Assembly: GCA_003242735.1 (NCBI GenBank) | Contig: QGVH01000019.1 | Coordinates: 17,236-81,235 of the forward strand | DNA from: a bacterium | Lineage (GTDB): Bacteria; Gemmatimonadota; Gemmatimonadetes; Longimicrobiales; RSA9 | Direction of reading: 5' to 3' | Length of the DNA: 64,000 nucleotides | In this document: positions 50,442-59,700 of the stretch, one piece after another | Layout: each line of letters opens with the position of its first letter | How positions within the stretch are numbered: position 1 is the stretch's first letter | Position numbers and translations under genes: made by a program | Notes under the pieces: generated by a model | The model's database searches: none | Seen by the model: the letters and a program-made list of their open reading frames with translations, nothing else | Told to the model about the DNA's origin: nothing

Positions 50442-52522
50442 GCACGACGGTGGTTCCACAGGCGGCATCCCTGCCGGAGATGCGGCGAGCGGACTACGGC
50501 ATGGCGGCGGCCGTCGTGCTGGTGCTCGCGCTGCTCGTGCTGCCGATGCCGCCCGCGCTATTGGACATCGCCCTCGCCCTGAGCATCGGCGCATCCCTGG
50601 CGGTGCTGCTGGTGGCGATGAACACGTCGAACGCGCTGGACTTCAGCACGTTCCCCACGGTGTTGCTGGTCCTGACGCTGTTCCGCCTGGCGCTCAACGT
50701 CTGCAGCACGCGGCTGATCCTGAGCGAGGGCAAAGCCGGTCGCGTGATCCAGGCGTTCGGCGAGTTCGTGATCGGCGGCAACTACGCGGTCGGCGCGATC
50801 ATCTTCCTGATCCTGATCGTCATCAACTTCGTGGTGATCACGAAGGGTGCGGGCCGCATCGCGGAAGTGGCGGCACGCTTCACACTGGACGCGATGCCGG
50901 GCCGGCAGATGAGCATCGACGGCGACCTGAGCGCCGGGCTCATCGACGACGTGGAGGCCAAGCGGCGCCGCGAGGAGATCGCCCGCGAGGCGGACTTCTA
51001 CGGCGCCATGGACGGCGCGGCGAAGTTCGTGCGCGGCGACGCCATCGCCGGCCTGGTCATCACGGGTCTGAACATCCTGGGCGGCATCTTCATCGGCGTG
51101 ATCCAGCGCGGCATGCCGCTGAGCCGCGCCCTGCAGGAGTACACGGTGCTCACGGTCGGCGACGGGCTGGTCAGCCAGATCCCGGCGCTGCTGGTGAGCA
51201 CGGCTGCGGGGATCATGGTCACCCACGCGGCCGAGGGCGAGCGGGTGGGCTCCGCTGTGCTGGGCCAGGTCTCGCGGCAGCCGCGGGCGCTGTGGACGAG
51301 CTCGGCGTTCCTCGCGGGGTTCGGCCTGGTCCCCGGCCTGCCCACCGCGCCGTTCGTGCTGCTGGCGGGCATCACGGCACTGGCCGCCTACGCGGCCGGG
51401 ACCGCTCAGCGGCGGACGCGGGCGCTCGAACTGGTGAAGCGGCCGGCAGAGAAGGAGGCGGAGCCGGACAGCCCGGTGAAGGACCTGCTCCAGATCGACC
51501 CCGTCGAGCTGGAGGTCGGCTACGGCCTGATCCCGCTGGTGGACGAGCGGCAGGGCGGCGACCTGCTGGAGCGGATCCGGCTGCTGCGCAAGCAGGCCGC
51601 CCTCGAGCTCGGGATCCTGATCCCACCCATCCGCATCCGCGACGACATGCGTCTCGCCGCCACGGAGTACGTGATTCGTCTGCGCGGCAGCGAGATCGCG
51701 CGCGCGGAAGTCTTCCCGCGGATGCTGCTCGCGCTGGACACGGGCGGCGTGGTCGGCACCGTCGACGGGATCGAGACGAAGGACCCGAGCTTCGGCATGC
51801 CCGCACGCTGGATCGCGCCGGCGCTGCGCGGCGATGCAGAGGCCATGGGCTACACCGTCGTCGAGCCGTCCATGGTGCTGGCGACGCATCTCATCGAGAC
51901 GTTGAAGCGCCACGCCGCGGACCTGCTGAGCCGGCAGGACGTCAAGGAGATGGTGGACGCGCTGAAGCAGACGTACCCGGCGCTCGTGGACGAGGTGGTG
52001 CCGGCCAAGGTCCCGCTGGGCACGTTGCACCGCGTGCTGCAGCGGCTGGTGCGCGAGCAGGTGCCGATCCGCGACATGGTGACGATCCTCGAGGCGTTGG
52101 CGGACGCGGCGGACCAGACCAAGGATCCCGAGGCGCTGACGGAGCACGTGCGGCGTGCGCTGTCGAAGGTGATCGCCGAGATGCATGCGGGTCCATCCGG
52201 CGTGGTGCGAGGCATTGCTCTGGGACCGCGGCTGGAGGCCGCGCTCATGGGGCTCTTCGCCGCGCGGCAGGGCAAGGTGCTCGAACCGGTGCTGGATCCC
52301 GACAAGCTGGCGGGCGTGCTGCGCCGTCTGGACGCCCTGGCGCGCGAGCACGGCACGGGCGGCAGGCCGGTGCCGCTGATCAGCCCCCCGACGCTGCGCG
52401 TCGGCATCCGTCGCCTGCTGGAGCCGGTGCTGCCCGCCATCCCGGTGATCTCACTCGCCGAGATCCCGCCGCACGTGAACGTGGAGACCGTGGCGATCTG
52501 GGAGCTGCCCGATGACGCGTGA
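50438..52522 (+). CDS. flhA: Flagellar export gate protein FlhA
   Basis: Large export-gate protein, 694 aa. Eight N-terminal membrane helices with MNTSNALDFSTFPTVLLVLT and LFRLALNVCSTRLILSEG. The FHIPEP-type cytoplasmic loop contains TKGAGRIAEVAARFTLDAMP. The C-terminal nonamer-forming domain runs from about residue 350. Overlaps flhB by 4 bases and fliA by 11. flhF and flhG, often next, are absent from this location. Confidence 0.96.
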   Translation: MSTTVVPQAASLPEMRRADYGMAAAVVLVLALLVLPMPPALLDIALALSIGASLAVLLVAMNTSNALDFSTFPTVLLVLTLFRLALNVCSTRLILSEGKAGRVIQAFGEFVIGGNYAVGAIIFLILIVINFVVITKGAGRIAEVAARFTLDAMPGRQMSIDGDLSAGLIDDVEAKRRREEIAREADFYGAMDGAAKFVRGDAIAGLVITGLNILGGIFIGVIQRGMPLSRALQEYTVLTVGDGLVSQIPALLVSTAAGIMVTHAAEGERVGSAVLGQVSRQPRALWTSSAFLAGFGLVPGLPTAPFVLLAGITALAAYAAGTAQRRTRALELVKRPAEKEAEPDSPVKDLLQIDPVELEVGYGLIPLVDERQGGDLLERIRLLRKQAALELGILIPPIRIRDDMRLAATEYVIRLRGSEIARAEVFPRMLLALDTGGVVGTVDGIETKDPSFGMPARWIAPALRGDAEAMGYTVVEPSMVLATHLIETLKRHAADLLSRQDVKEMVDALKQTYPALVDEVVPAKVPLGTLHRVLQRLVREQVPIRDMVTILEALADAADQTKDPEALTEHVRRALSKVIAEMHAGPSGVVRGIALGPRLEAALMGLFAARQGKVLEPVLDPDKLAGVLRRLDALAREHGTGGRPVPLISPPTLRVGIRRLLEPVLPAIPVISLAEIPPHVNVETVAIWELPDDA

Positions 52523-53399
52523 GCCGATCGGGATGAACGTGGGCGCGCTGCGCGGCGTGTCGGAAGAAGGCCGGGCCATGGCCGTACGGCCTGGCGCGGC
52601 GCCACGGCGGGCTGGCGCCGTGGTGGCGGCAGACGGGGCCGATGACGCTGAACTCTGGCTGGCGTACCGCCGGACGGGGGACCCCGCGATCCGGAACCGG
52701 CTGCTCTCGCGCAACCTCGGGCTGGTCTACCACGTCGCCCGGCGAATGATCAGGACGCTGTCCACGGACGTGGAGCTCGACGAGCTGATCAGCTCGGGCT
52801 CCATGGGCCTGCTGAACGCGGTGGAGAGCTACGACCCAGACCGTGGCGTGGCGTTCAGCACGTACGCGGCGCAGCGGATCCGCGGCGCGATCCTGGATGA
52901 CCTGCGCAGCCGCGACCCGGTCTCGCGCGCGGCGCGGCAGAAGCTGCGGGCGCTGGAGACGGCGCGGGAGTCGCTCACCGAGGCGCTGGCGCGCCCGCCC
53001 GCGGACCACGAGCTGGCGGAGCGGCTGGGGATCACGGTGGAGGAGCTGTGGCGCTGGCAGGCCGCGGCCACGGAGCCCGTGCACGTCCCGCTGGACGAGC
53101 CGTTGCCCGATGGCGACACGGAAACCGCGCTCCGCGCCGAGCTGGTGCCGGACGAAGAGGGCGAAGACATCGAGACGACCCTCGACCGAGACCAGGAGCT
53201 GGACCTGGTGCGGGACGAGATCCTGCGGCTGCCGGAGCGCGAGCGCGTCGTCCTCTCGCTCTACTACTTCGAGGAGTTGAAGCTGCACGAGATCGGGCGG
53301 CTGCTCGGCCTCACGGAGTCGCGCGTCTCGCAGATCCGGTCGAAGGCGCTCGAGACGCTGCGCAGGAGGTTGCACCATTTGAGGGAGGTCAGCCGATGA
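52512..53399 (+). CDS. fliA: Flagellar sigma factor FliA (sigma-28)
   Basis: Sigma factor for late flagellar genes, 295 aa, longer than the usual 240 by an N-terminal extension of about 40 residues. Region 2 shows RNLGLVYHVARRMI and GSMGLLNAVESYDPDRGVAF with YAAQRIRGAILDDLRSRD. Region 4 ends LSLYYFEELKLHEIGRLLGL and TESRVSQIRSKALETLRR. Its likely targets in the window are motA (60635-60661) and flagellin (63679-63706). No flgM was seen. Confidence 0.93.
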   Translation: MTREPIGMNVGALRGVSEEGRAMAVRPGAAPRRAGAVVAADGADDAELWLAYRRTGDPAIRNRLLSRNLGLVYHVARRMIRTLSTDVELDELISSGSMGLLNAVESYDPDRGVAFSTYAAQRIRGAILDDLRSRDPVSRAARQKLRALETARESLTEALARPPADHELAERLGITVEELWRWQAAATEPVHVPLDEPLPDGDTETALRAELVPDEEGEDIETTLDRDQELDLVRDEILRLPERERVVLSLYYFEELKLHEIGRLLGLTESRVSQIRSKALETLRRRLHHLREVSR

Positions 53400-53449
53400 G
53401 CGACCGCGTCGTGGCGACAGCCGCGGCCATCTGGAGGGAGGGACGATGA
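53396..53449 (+). CDS. 17-codon bridging ORF between fliA and flgF
   Basis: A tiny frame encoding MSDRVVATAAAIWREGR. Its ATG overlaps the fliA stop (ATGA at 53396-53399), and its TGA overlaps the flgF ATG (ATGA at 53446-53449). GGGAGG lies inside it, before flgF. It may pass ribosomes from fliA to flgF; whether the peptide itself matters is unknown. Confidence 0.4.
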   Translation: MSDRVVATAAAIWREGR

Positions 53450-54138
53450 ACACGCTGCCGCTGCGTCATGCGGCGCAGGCGCTCTACTACTGGGAGCGCC
53501 GGCAAGAAGCGCTCGCGAACAACCTCGCCAACGCCGAGACGGACGGGTTCAAGGGCATGCGGGTGTTCGCTCGGCTGGTGGAAGGCGCGCTGCTCGCGCC
53601 CGAGGCCGCCACGGACTTCCGTCAGGGCGCGCTCACGCCCACGGGCCAGCCGCTGGACCTGGCCATTGAGGGCGATGGGTTCTTCGTGGTCCAGACCGCG
53701 CGCGGCGAGCGGCTCAGCCGCGGCGGGTCGCTGCGCCTGGACGAGGCGGGACGGTTGGTGGACGCGGCCGGCCGCCCGCTGCTGGGCGAACGCGGCCCCA
53801 TCGTCGTGCCGCCGGGGGTGGTGGAGGTGGACCGGGACGGCGTGGTGCGCGTGGACGGGACCGAGGTCGGCCGGCTGCGCATCGAGCGGCTGCCCGAGGG
53901 CGCGGAGCCGGTGCGCGACGAGGGCACACTGTTCGTCCCGCCGGCGGAGCGGATCCGCGTGCCCGAGGGCGAGCGCCGGGTGCGGCAGGGCTTCATCGAG
54001 CGGAGCAACGTGAATCCGCTCGACAGCCTGGTAGAGATGATCACGGTCCAGCGCAACTACGCCGCCATCGAGCGCAGCATTCGTGTGCTCGACGGCGTGC
54101 TCGAGCGCATCTCGAACGACATCGGGAGACTGTCCTGA
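53446..54138 (+). CDS. flgF: Flagellar proximal rod protein FlgF
   Basis: Rod protein FlgF, 230 aa. The N-terminal part has EALANNLANAETDGFKGMRV. The LDLAIEGDGFFVVQTARGER core and C-terminal GFIERSNVNPLDSLVEMITV with QRNYAAIERSIRVLD match the FlgF/FlgG family. FlgF rather than FlgG is chosen by order and length; flgG follows 60 bases downstream. Confidence 0.9.
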   Translation: MNTLPLRHAAQALYYWERRQEALANNLANAETDGFKGMRVFARLVEGALLAPEAATDFRQGALTPTGQPLDLAIEGDGFFVVQTARGERLSRGGSLRLDEAGRLVDAAGRPLLGERGPIVVPPGVVEVDRDGVVRVDGTEVGRLRIERLPEGAEPVRDEGTLFVPPAERIRVPEGERRVRQGFIERSNVNPLDSLVEMITVQRNYAAIERSIRVLDGVLERISNDIGRLS

Positions 54139-54198
54139 TGCTCCGCGGGCGGCGTGCCCGCGGTCCCCTACGATCACGAACCGGAAAGGCGGTGCAGC

Positions 54199-54987
54199 AT
54201 GGATCCGGCACTTCGAGCGGCGGCAACGGGAATGGCCGCACAGCAGACGCGTGTCGAGGTGATCGCGAACAACCTGGCCAACGTGAACACGCCGGGGTTC
54301 AAGCGCAGCCGCGCGCATTTCGAGGACCTGCTCTACCAGATGGCGCAGGGCGCGGCGGCGGTCGGCGGCCCGGCCGCGACGACGCTGCCGGCGATCCAGG
54401 TCGGTCGCGGGACGCGGCTGGCGGCGGTGCAGCGCATCGAGACGCAGGGCCCGATCGAGCAGACGGGGCGCCCGCTGGACCTGGCGATCGAAGGCGCTGG
54501 CTACTTCCAGGTCCAGCTCCCGAACGGCACGATCGCCTACACGCGGGACGGAAGCTTCATGATCTCGGACCAGGGCACGCTGGTCACGCACGGCGGTTAC
54601 ACCGTCCTGCCCGGGATCGATATCCCACCCGACGCCATGAGCATCACCATCTCGCGCAACGGCGTCGTGACCGTGGAGGCCGCGGGCCAGACGGAGCCGA
54701 TCGAGATCGGCCGTATCGAGCTGGCGCGGTTCGCGAACCCCGCCGGCCTGCTCGCGCTGGGCGAGAACCTGTTCGCCGAGACGCCCGCGTCTGGTCCCGC
54801 GATCATCGGATACGCGCAGGAAGACGGCTTCGGGCGCATCATCCAGGGCAGCCTCGAGGCCAGCAACGTGGAGATCGTGCAGGAGATGGTGGACATGATC
54901 GCCGCCCTGCGCGCCTACGAGATCAACTCGAAGGCGGTCAAGGCGAGCGAGGACATGGCCGAGATTACCAATGGGATGGTGCGCTGA
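54199..54987 (+). CDS. flgG: Flagellar distal rod protein FlgG
   Basis: Distal rod protein, 262 aa, full length. MAAQQTRVEVIANNLANVNT and PGFKRSRAHFEDLLYQM at the N terminus, LDLAIEGAGYFQVQLPNGT in the centre, GSLEASNVEIVQEMVDMIAA and LRAYEINSKAVKASEDM at the C terminus are FlgG hallmarks. The start is the ATG at 54199 after AAAGGCGG. Confidence 0.95.
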   Translation: MDPALRAAATGMAAQQTRVEVIANNLANVNTPGFKRSRAHFEDLLYQMAQGAAAVGGPAATTLPAIQVGRGTRLAAVQRIETQGPIEQTGRPLDLAIEGAGYFQVQLPNGTIAYTRDGSFMISDQGTLVTHGGYTVLPGIDIPPDAMSITISRNGVVTVEAAGQTEPIEIGRIELARFANPAGLLALGENLFAETPASGPAIIGYAQEDGFGRIIQGSLEASNVEIVQEMVDMIAALRAYEINSKAVKASEDMAEITNGMVR

Positions 54988-54997
54988 CGCCGGTGCG

Positions 54998-55750
54998 ATG
55001 GTCCGGTCTCGCACGCGTACTCGCGGGCCTGCGTGGCGTCGCCGGTTCCTGGGTTGCGCGGCGCTGCTCCTGGCCTGGGCGGATGGCGGGTCGGCGCAGC
55101 TCGCGCCGGCGCCCGGGATGGATGGCGATGCGTCGGGCGCCGTGGACGCGTGGACGCCGGCGCCGGGATTCGAGCGGCGCGTGCGGAGCGCCATCGCCCA
55201 GCGCTGGGACGTGGATCCCGAGGCCGTGCGACTCGAGTGGGGCGCCGCAGCGCCCGGCACACCGCCGACGGACGACGCCGCGTTCGAGCTGGTGGGGACG
55301 GGCGCGGGCGGGCACTGGTGGCTGAGCGTCCGGGATCCGGTGAGCGGAGCGATGCGCCTGCGGGTCCGGGCCGGCGTCGAGGTGATGGAGGCCGTGGCCG
55401 CGCGCCGGCTCGAGCGCGGCGTGGCGCTGACGGAGGCCGACGTCGCGCACACCGTGACCGTGCATTGGGGCGCGCCGCCACGGGAGGGGGCTCCGGTGGG
55501 CGCAGGGTGGGTCACACGCCGCGTGATCGCGGCCGGCGAGGCGCTGCGCCCGCCCGCCGTCGCCCCGCCGGTGCTGGTGAACGCCGGCGAGCCGGTGCAG
55601 GTGGTCGCGCGCCGGGGCAACGTCGAGCTGACGTTGCGGGCGCGTGCCGCCAACTCGGCCGCGGCCGGAGAACGGGTGACCGTACGCACCGAGGCCGGCC
55701 GGCGGCTGCAAGGCGTTGCCGTCGCGCGCGGCGTGGTGCGCATCGATTGA
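54998..55750 (+). CDS. flgA: Flagellar P-ring chaperone FlgA
   Basis: Periplasmic chaperone for P-ring assembly, 250 aa from the ATG at 54998. A signal peptide (RRRFLGCAALLLAWADGGSA) precedes a variable domain and the SAF-type C-terminal domain: AARRLERGVALTEADVAHTV, GWVTRRVIAAGEALRPPAVA and terminal GRRLQGVAVARGVVRID. Position before flgH-flgI confirms the call. Confidence 0.88.
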   Translation: MVRSRTRTRGPAWRRRFLGCAALLLAWADGGSAQLAPAPGMDGDASGAVDAWTPAPGFERRVRSAIAQRWDVDPEAVRLEWGAAAPGTPPTDDAAFELVGTGAGGHWWLSVRDPVSGAMRLRVRAGVEVMEAVAARRLERGVALTEADVAHTVTVHWGAPPREGAPVGAGWVTRRVIAAGEALRPPAVAPPVLVNAGEPVQVVARRGNVELTLRARAANSAAAGERVTVRTEAGRRLQGVAVARGVVRID

Positions 55751-55763
55751 GGAGGAGCCGGAC

Positions 55764-56417
55764 ATGGGACTGACGCGTTCCATTGCCGCGCTGGCGCTGG
55801 CGGCCGCCGCGCACGGCGTCCTGGTGGCGGACGCCGCCGCGCAACAGACCGCACAGGATTCCACGGCGCAGTCGTACGACGCCCCGCGGGCGGCGCTCTC
55901 CGGCCGGCGCTCGTGGCTCTCGGACCGGCGGGACTTCCGGCCCGGCGACCTCATCACGGTGCTGGTGGACGAGTACACGCTGGCCACGGCGAACAAGGCC
56001 ACGATCGCGTCGCGGGACCGGAGCAGCCAGGCGACGCTGGATGTGGAAGACGCCACCGCACGACCGGGCCGGCGGGATGTGGTGGACCTCGGCCTGCGCA
56101 GCCGCGTGGGTACCGAATCCCGCGAGCGTGGCCAGGCGACGCGGCAGGATCGGCTCGCCGCGGAGATCACGGTCCGCGTCGTCGAGATCGCGCCGAGCGG
56201 ACTGATGCGCGTCGAGGGCGGGAAGACGGTGATCATGGACGAGCACGAGCAGTACGTGACGCTCACCGGTTGGGTTCGGCCCGAGGACGTGACGCCGCAG
56301 AACGTCGTCGAGTCGTGGCGCATCGCCGACAGCCGGATCGAGTACCGCGCCGAAGGCAAGCTGGGTAAGCCGCGTGGCGGGCTGCTCTCGCGCATCCTGG
56401 GGGTGATCTGGCCATGA
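55764..56417 (+). CDS. flgH: Flagellar L-ring protein FlgH without lipobox
   Basis: L-ring subunit, 217 aa. Family motifs: SWLSDRRDFRPGDLITVLVD near residue 50, SRVGTESRERGQATRQDRLA and VRVVEIAPSGLMRVEGGKTV, then VTLTGWVRPEDVTPQNVVES with AEGKLGKPRGG. FlgH is normally a lipoprotein, but here the signal peptide (ALALAAAAHGVLVADAAAQQ) has no Cys, pointing to signal peptidase I cleavage. It proves an outer membrane. Confidence 0.93.
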   Translation: MGLTRSIAALALAAAAHGVLVADAAAQQTAQDSTAQSYDAPRAALSGRRSWLSDRRDFRPGDLITVLVDEYTLATANKATIASRDRSSQATLDVEDATARPGRRDVVDLGLRSRVGTESRERGQATRQDRLAAEITVRVVEIAPSGLMRVEGGKTVIMDEHEQYVTLTGWVRPEDVTPQNVVESWRIADSRIEYRAEGKLGKPRGGLLSRILGVIWP

Positions 56418-57475
56418 GGACACGACTTCTCTCGCGCGCGCTGGCCGCCTCACTGGCGCTGCTGCTGCACCCGGCCATCGGGCGTGCGCAGGACGTGCGC
56501 ATCCGCGACATCACGCTCGCCGACCGCGATGTCCCCGTCCGGCTGGTGGGCTACGGACTCGTGGTCGGCCTGGACGGCACGGGGGACCGCGCGATCGGCA
56601 CGTACGGCGCGCGTCACACCGTGCAGTCCGTGGTGAACCTGCTGCGCAACTTCGACATCGAGGTGCCCGCCGCGATGCTGCGGACGCGGAACGTCGCCGC
56701 GGTCCTGGTCACGGCGGAGGTCTCGCCGTACCTGCGGCCGGGCGGCCGGTTCGACGTGCAGGTCGCGTCGCTCGGCGACGCGGTCTCGCTGCGCGGCGGC
56801 GTGCTGTGGATGACGCCGCTGGTGCCGGACGTGGGCGGGCCGGCGGTGGCGACGGCGCAGGGCGCGCTGGTGTTGAGCGATGGCGCGTCCTCGCGGCCGG
56901 TGCCCGGGACCGAGACCAGCGCCCGCATCCCGGAGGGCGGCCTGCTCGAGCAGGAGCTCCCGCGGCCCGCGTTCGCGAGCACATCGCGGCTGGTGCTGCG
57001 CGAGCCGGACATCGGCACGGCGCTGCGTATCGCGGCCGCGATCGACGCAGAGTTCGGTGCGGGCACCGCGCAGGTGGAGGATCCCGGCGCGGTCGCCTTG
57101 AACCCGCCCGGGGGGACCAGTCTCCCGGAGTTCCTTGCCCGGATCGGCGAGCTGCGGGTCACGCCGGACCGCCGCCCGCAGATCGTCATCGACGCCCGGG
57201 ATGGCACCGTGGTCGCGGGCGGCGACCTGCGGGTCGGCAGCGCGGTGGTGAGCCACGCCGGCATGACGCTCACGATCGGCGGGGCGCAGGGGGGCGCGTA
57301 CCTGGACGGCGACGGCGGCGCGCTGACGGGCGCCATCCGCGTGGACGCCGGTGCCACGGTGCAGGAGGTGGCGGCCGCGCTCCACGCGGTCGGCGCGGCG
57401 CCCCAGGAGATCGCGGCGATCTTCGAATCGCTGCAGCGGATCGGAGCACTCGCAGCAACGGTGGTGAGCCGATGA
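56414..57475 (+). CDS. flgI: Flagellar P-ring protein FlgI
   Basis: P-ring subunit in the peptidoglycan layer, 353 aa. A signal peptide (LAASLALLLHPAIGRAQ) precedes VRIRDITLADRDVPVRLVGY and GLVVGLDGTGD, the family hallmark. ATMLRTRNVAAVL-like and PDRRPQIVIDARDGTVVAG stretches follow. Overlaps flgH and flgJ by ATGA. Confidence 0.95.
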   Translation: MRTRLLSRALAASLALLLHPAIGRAQDVRIRDITLADRDVPVRLVGYGLVVGLDGTGDRAIGTYGARHTVQSVVNLLRNFDIEVPAAMLRTRNVAAVLVTAEVSPYLRPGGRFDVQVASLGDAVSLRGGVLWMTPLVPDVGGPAVATAQGALVLSDGASSRPVPGTETSARIPEGGLLEQELPRPAFASTSRLVLREPDIGTALRIAAAIDAEFGAGTAQVEDPGAVALNPPGGTSLPEFLARIGELRVTPDRRPQIVIDARDGTVVAGGDLRVGSAVVSHAGMTLTIGGAQGGAYLDGDGGALTGAIRVDAGATVQEVAAALHAVGAAPQEIAAIFESLQRIGALAATVVSR

Positions 57476-57801
57476 GCACGGGCGTGGGCATGACCGGCGT
57501 CATCTCACCGGCAGGCGCTCCTGCGCGTGAGCACGGGGCCGCTACGGACGCGCAGCTCCGACGCGCATGCGCGGAGCTCGAGGGCGTGTTCCTCAACGAG
57601 CTGTTCAAACTGATGCGGGAGACGGTGCCGGAAGGAGGCGTGGTGAGCGGCGGCACCGCCGAGGAGATCTTCACCAGCCTGCTGGACCAGCACCTCGCGG
57701 TCAGTGTGGCCGAGCGCTTGGACCGCGGCATCGGTGCGGCGCTCTATCGCAGCTTCCGCGCGGCGGTGCAGCCGCCGGCGGGGGAGGCGGGTGAGCCATG
57801 A
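57472..57801 (+). CDS. flgJ: Short FlgJ rod-cap protein (no muramidase)
   Basis: Only the rod-binding domain is present (109 aa): RRACAELEGVFLNELFKLMR and ETVPEGGVVSGGTAEEIFTS with LLDQHLAVSVAERLDRGIGA. The C-terminal glycosidase domain of the classic FlgJ is missing, as in many phyla, so another enzyme must open the peptidoglycan. The M15 domain in FliK is a candidate. Confidence 0.9.
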   Translation: MSTGVGMTGVISPAGAPAREHGAATDAQLRRACAELEGVFLNELFKLMRETVPEGGVVSGGTAEEIFTSLLDQHLAVSVAERLDRGIGAALYRSFRAAVQPPAGEAGEP

Positions 57802-58307
57802 GCGCGGGGAACGAGCCGTGTCGCGTGGCGACTCCGGACGGCCTTGCCGATGCGCTGGACACGGAGGCGCGCCTCCTGGACAAGCTGGTGGAGGTCTTGG
57901 TCCGGCAGCGCGATGCGATCGCCGCGTCGGACGTGGAGCGCATTGACGAGTGTGTGCATTCGGCGCACAGGGTGCTCCTCACGCTGAGTGAGGCGCAGCG
58001 CCGCCGGCGCGCGCTGCTCGGCACGCTCGCCGGCATGGAAGACGTGCCGCTCCGCTCGCTGGACCAGGTCCTGGGCGAGGCGGCGACGGAGGCGGTGATC
58101 GCGGCGCGGGACCGGCTGCTGGCCGCCGCGAAGGCGGCCAGTCGGGAGGTTGCGGTGAACCGCGACATCGTGGAGGCGGCCATGGCTGCCGGCGAGGCGC
58201 AGTTGCGGCTGCTCGCCGGAGCGGCCCGGCGGCGCCTCGCCTACGACGCACTCGCGAACGACGTGGAAGGGACGGGCAGTGGGGCTTTGATCAATCGTCA
58301 CGCATGA
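57798..58307 (+). CDS. flgN: FlgN-like flagellar export chaperone
   Basis: A 169-aa helical protein. LADALDTEARLLDKLVEVLV and RQRDAIAASDVERIDECVHS match FlgN, the chaperone for FlgK and FlgL, and the gene lies directly before flgK. The C-terminal part is Ala/Arg-rich and helical. Confidence 0.82.
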   Translation: MSAGNEPCRVATPDGLADALDTEARLLDKLVEVLVRQRDAIAASDVERIDECVHSAHRVLLTLSEAQRRRRALLGTLAGMEDVPLRSLDQVLGEAATEAVIAARDRLLAAAKAASREVAVNRDIVEAAMAAGEAQLRLLAGAARRRLAYDALANDVEGTGSGALINRHA

Positions 58308-58314
58308 GGGGATC

Positions 58315-59688
58315 ATGATCGGCAGCATCCTTTCCATCGCGGCCGGCGCGATGACGGCGCACCAGAAGGCGGCGCAGTTCACGTCGCACAACATCGCGAA
58401 CGCGGCCACCGAGGGCTACTCTCGTCAGCGTCCGGTGCTGGCGTCTGCGCCGTCGCTGCAGACGCCGTTCGGCTCGCTCGGCGGAGGTGTGTTCTTCGCC
58501 GATGTTTCGCGTCTCCACGATGCGTTCGCGGATGCGGCGTACCGACGCCACACGGCGTCTGCGAGCGAGGCCAGCACGCGAAACGGCGTGCTGGGCCGGA
58601 TCGAGCAGCTCTACGGCGAGCTGTCGGACGCCGGGCTGGCGTCCGCGCTGGACGCGTTCTGGTCCGCGTGGAGCGACCTGGCGACGATGCCCGCCGGTGT
58701 CGCGGAGCGCAGCGCGGTCCGGTACCGCGGCGAGGCGCTGGCCCTGCACCTGAACCGGCTGGCCCACGAGCTCGTCGACCTGCGGCTGGACACGGAGCGG
58801 CGGCTGGCGGATGCGGTCGCGAACATCAACGAGCTGGCGCGGCAGATCGCCGAGCTGAACCGCGACATCCTGGCAGCCGAGGCGGCGGGCGGGACGGCGA
58901 GCGACCTGCGGGACGCTCGCGGGCGCGCCCTCGACCGGCTGGCCGAGCTGGTGGACATCCAGGTCGTCGAGCACGCACGTGGTGACGTCTCGGTGATCAT
59001 TGACAACGCCACGGTGGTGGACGGCACGCTGAGCTGGGCATTGGAGGTGCGCGCCACGGGTGGGGTCGTCGCGTTGGCCATGGCGGAGGGGATGACGACG
59101 CTGCCGCGGCCCGGCGGCCGCGTCGGCGCGCTGCTGAGCGTCCTCAACCAGGACATCCCCGAGCAGATGGCGCAGCTCGATGCGCTCGCCGCCGCGCTCG
59201 TGCAGGAGGTCAACGCGCTGCACCGCGCCGGGACCAACCCTGCCGGGGCGACGGGCGTGGACTTCTTCGACCCGGCCGGGGTCACCGCGAGCTCGATCCG
59301 GCTCTCCGCCGCCGTGGAGGCGGACATCGGGCAGATCGCGGCCGGCTCGGGGGACGCCGCCGGGAACTACCAGGCGGGTGCGAACGACGTCGCACTCAAG
59401 ATCGCAGCGTTGCGGGACGAGCCGCTGTCCGCGCTGGGCGTGAGCGCTGTCGCGTACTACAACCGCATGCTCGTAGACCTCGGCGCCCGGGTCGCTTCCG
59501 CGGCGGCGGCGGCGGACGCCGCCGATACACTGGCCGCCGCGGCCAGCGCGCGGCGCGAGTCGGTCCGTGGCGTGTCCCTCGAGGAAGAGCTGGTCACGCT
59601 CATGAGGCACCAGTCGGCGTTCGCGGCAGCCGCGCGTATCGTCTCGGTCGCGGATGAGATGATCGAGGCCGTCCTCTCCCTCCGCTGA
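58315..59688 (+). CDS. flgK: Flagellar hook-associated protein 1 (FlgK)
   Basis: Hook-filament junction protein, 457 aa. The N terminus SIAAGAMTAHQKAAQFTSHN and IANAATEGYSRQRPVL, the GLASALDAFWSAWSDLATMP segment and the C-terminal SLEEELVTLMRHQSAFAAAA and RIVSVADEMIEAVLSLR are typical. It precedes csrA by 12 bases. Confidence 0.95.
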   Translation: MIGSILSIAAGAMTAHQKAAQFTSHNIANAATEGYSRQRPVLASAPSLQTPFGSLGGGVFFADVSRLHDAFADAAYRRHTASASEASTRNGVLGRIEQLYGELSDAGLASALDAFWSAWSDLATMPAGVAERSAVRYRGEALALHLNRLAHELVDLRLDTERRLADAVANINELARQIAELNRDILAAEAAGGTASDLRDARGRALDRLAELVDIQVVEHARGDVSVIIDNATVVDGTLSWALEVRATGGVVALAMAEGMTTLPRPGGRVGALLSVLNQDIPEQMAQLDALAAALVQEVNALHRAGTNPAGATGVDFFDPAGVTASSIRLSAAVEADIGQIAAGSGDAAGNYQAGANDVALKIAALRDEPLSALGVSAVAYYNRMLVDLGARVASAAAAADAADTLAAAASARRESVRGVSLEEELVTLMRHQSAFAAAARIVSVADEMIEAVLSLR

Positions 59689-59700
59689 TTCCTCGCGCCC

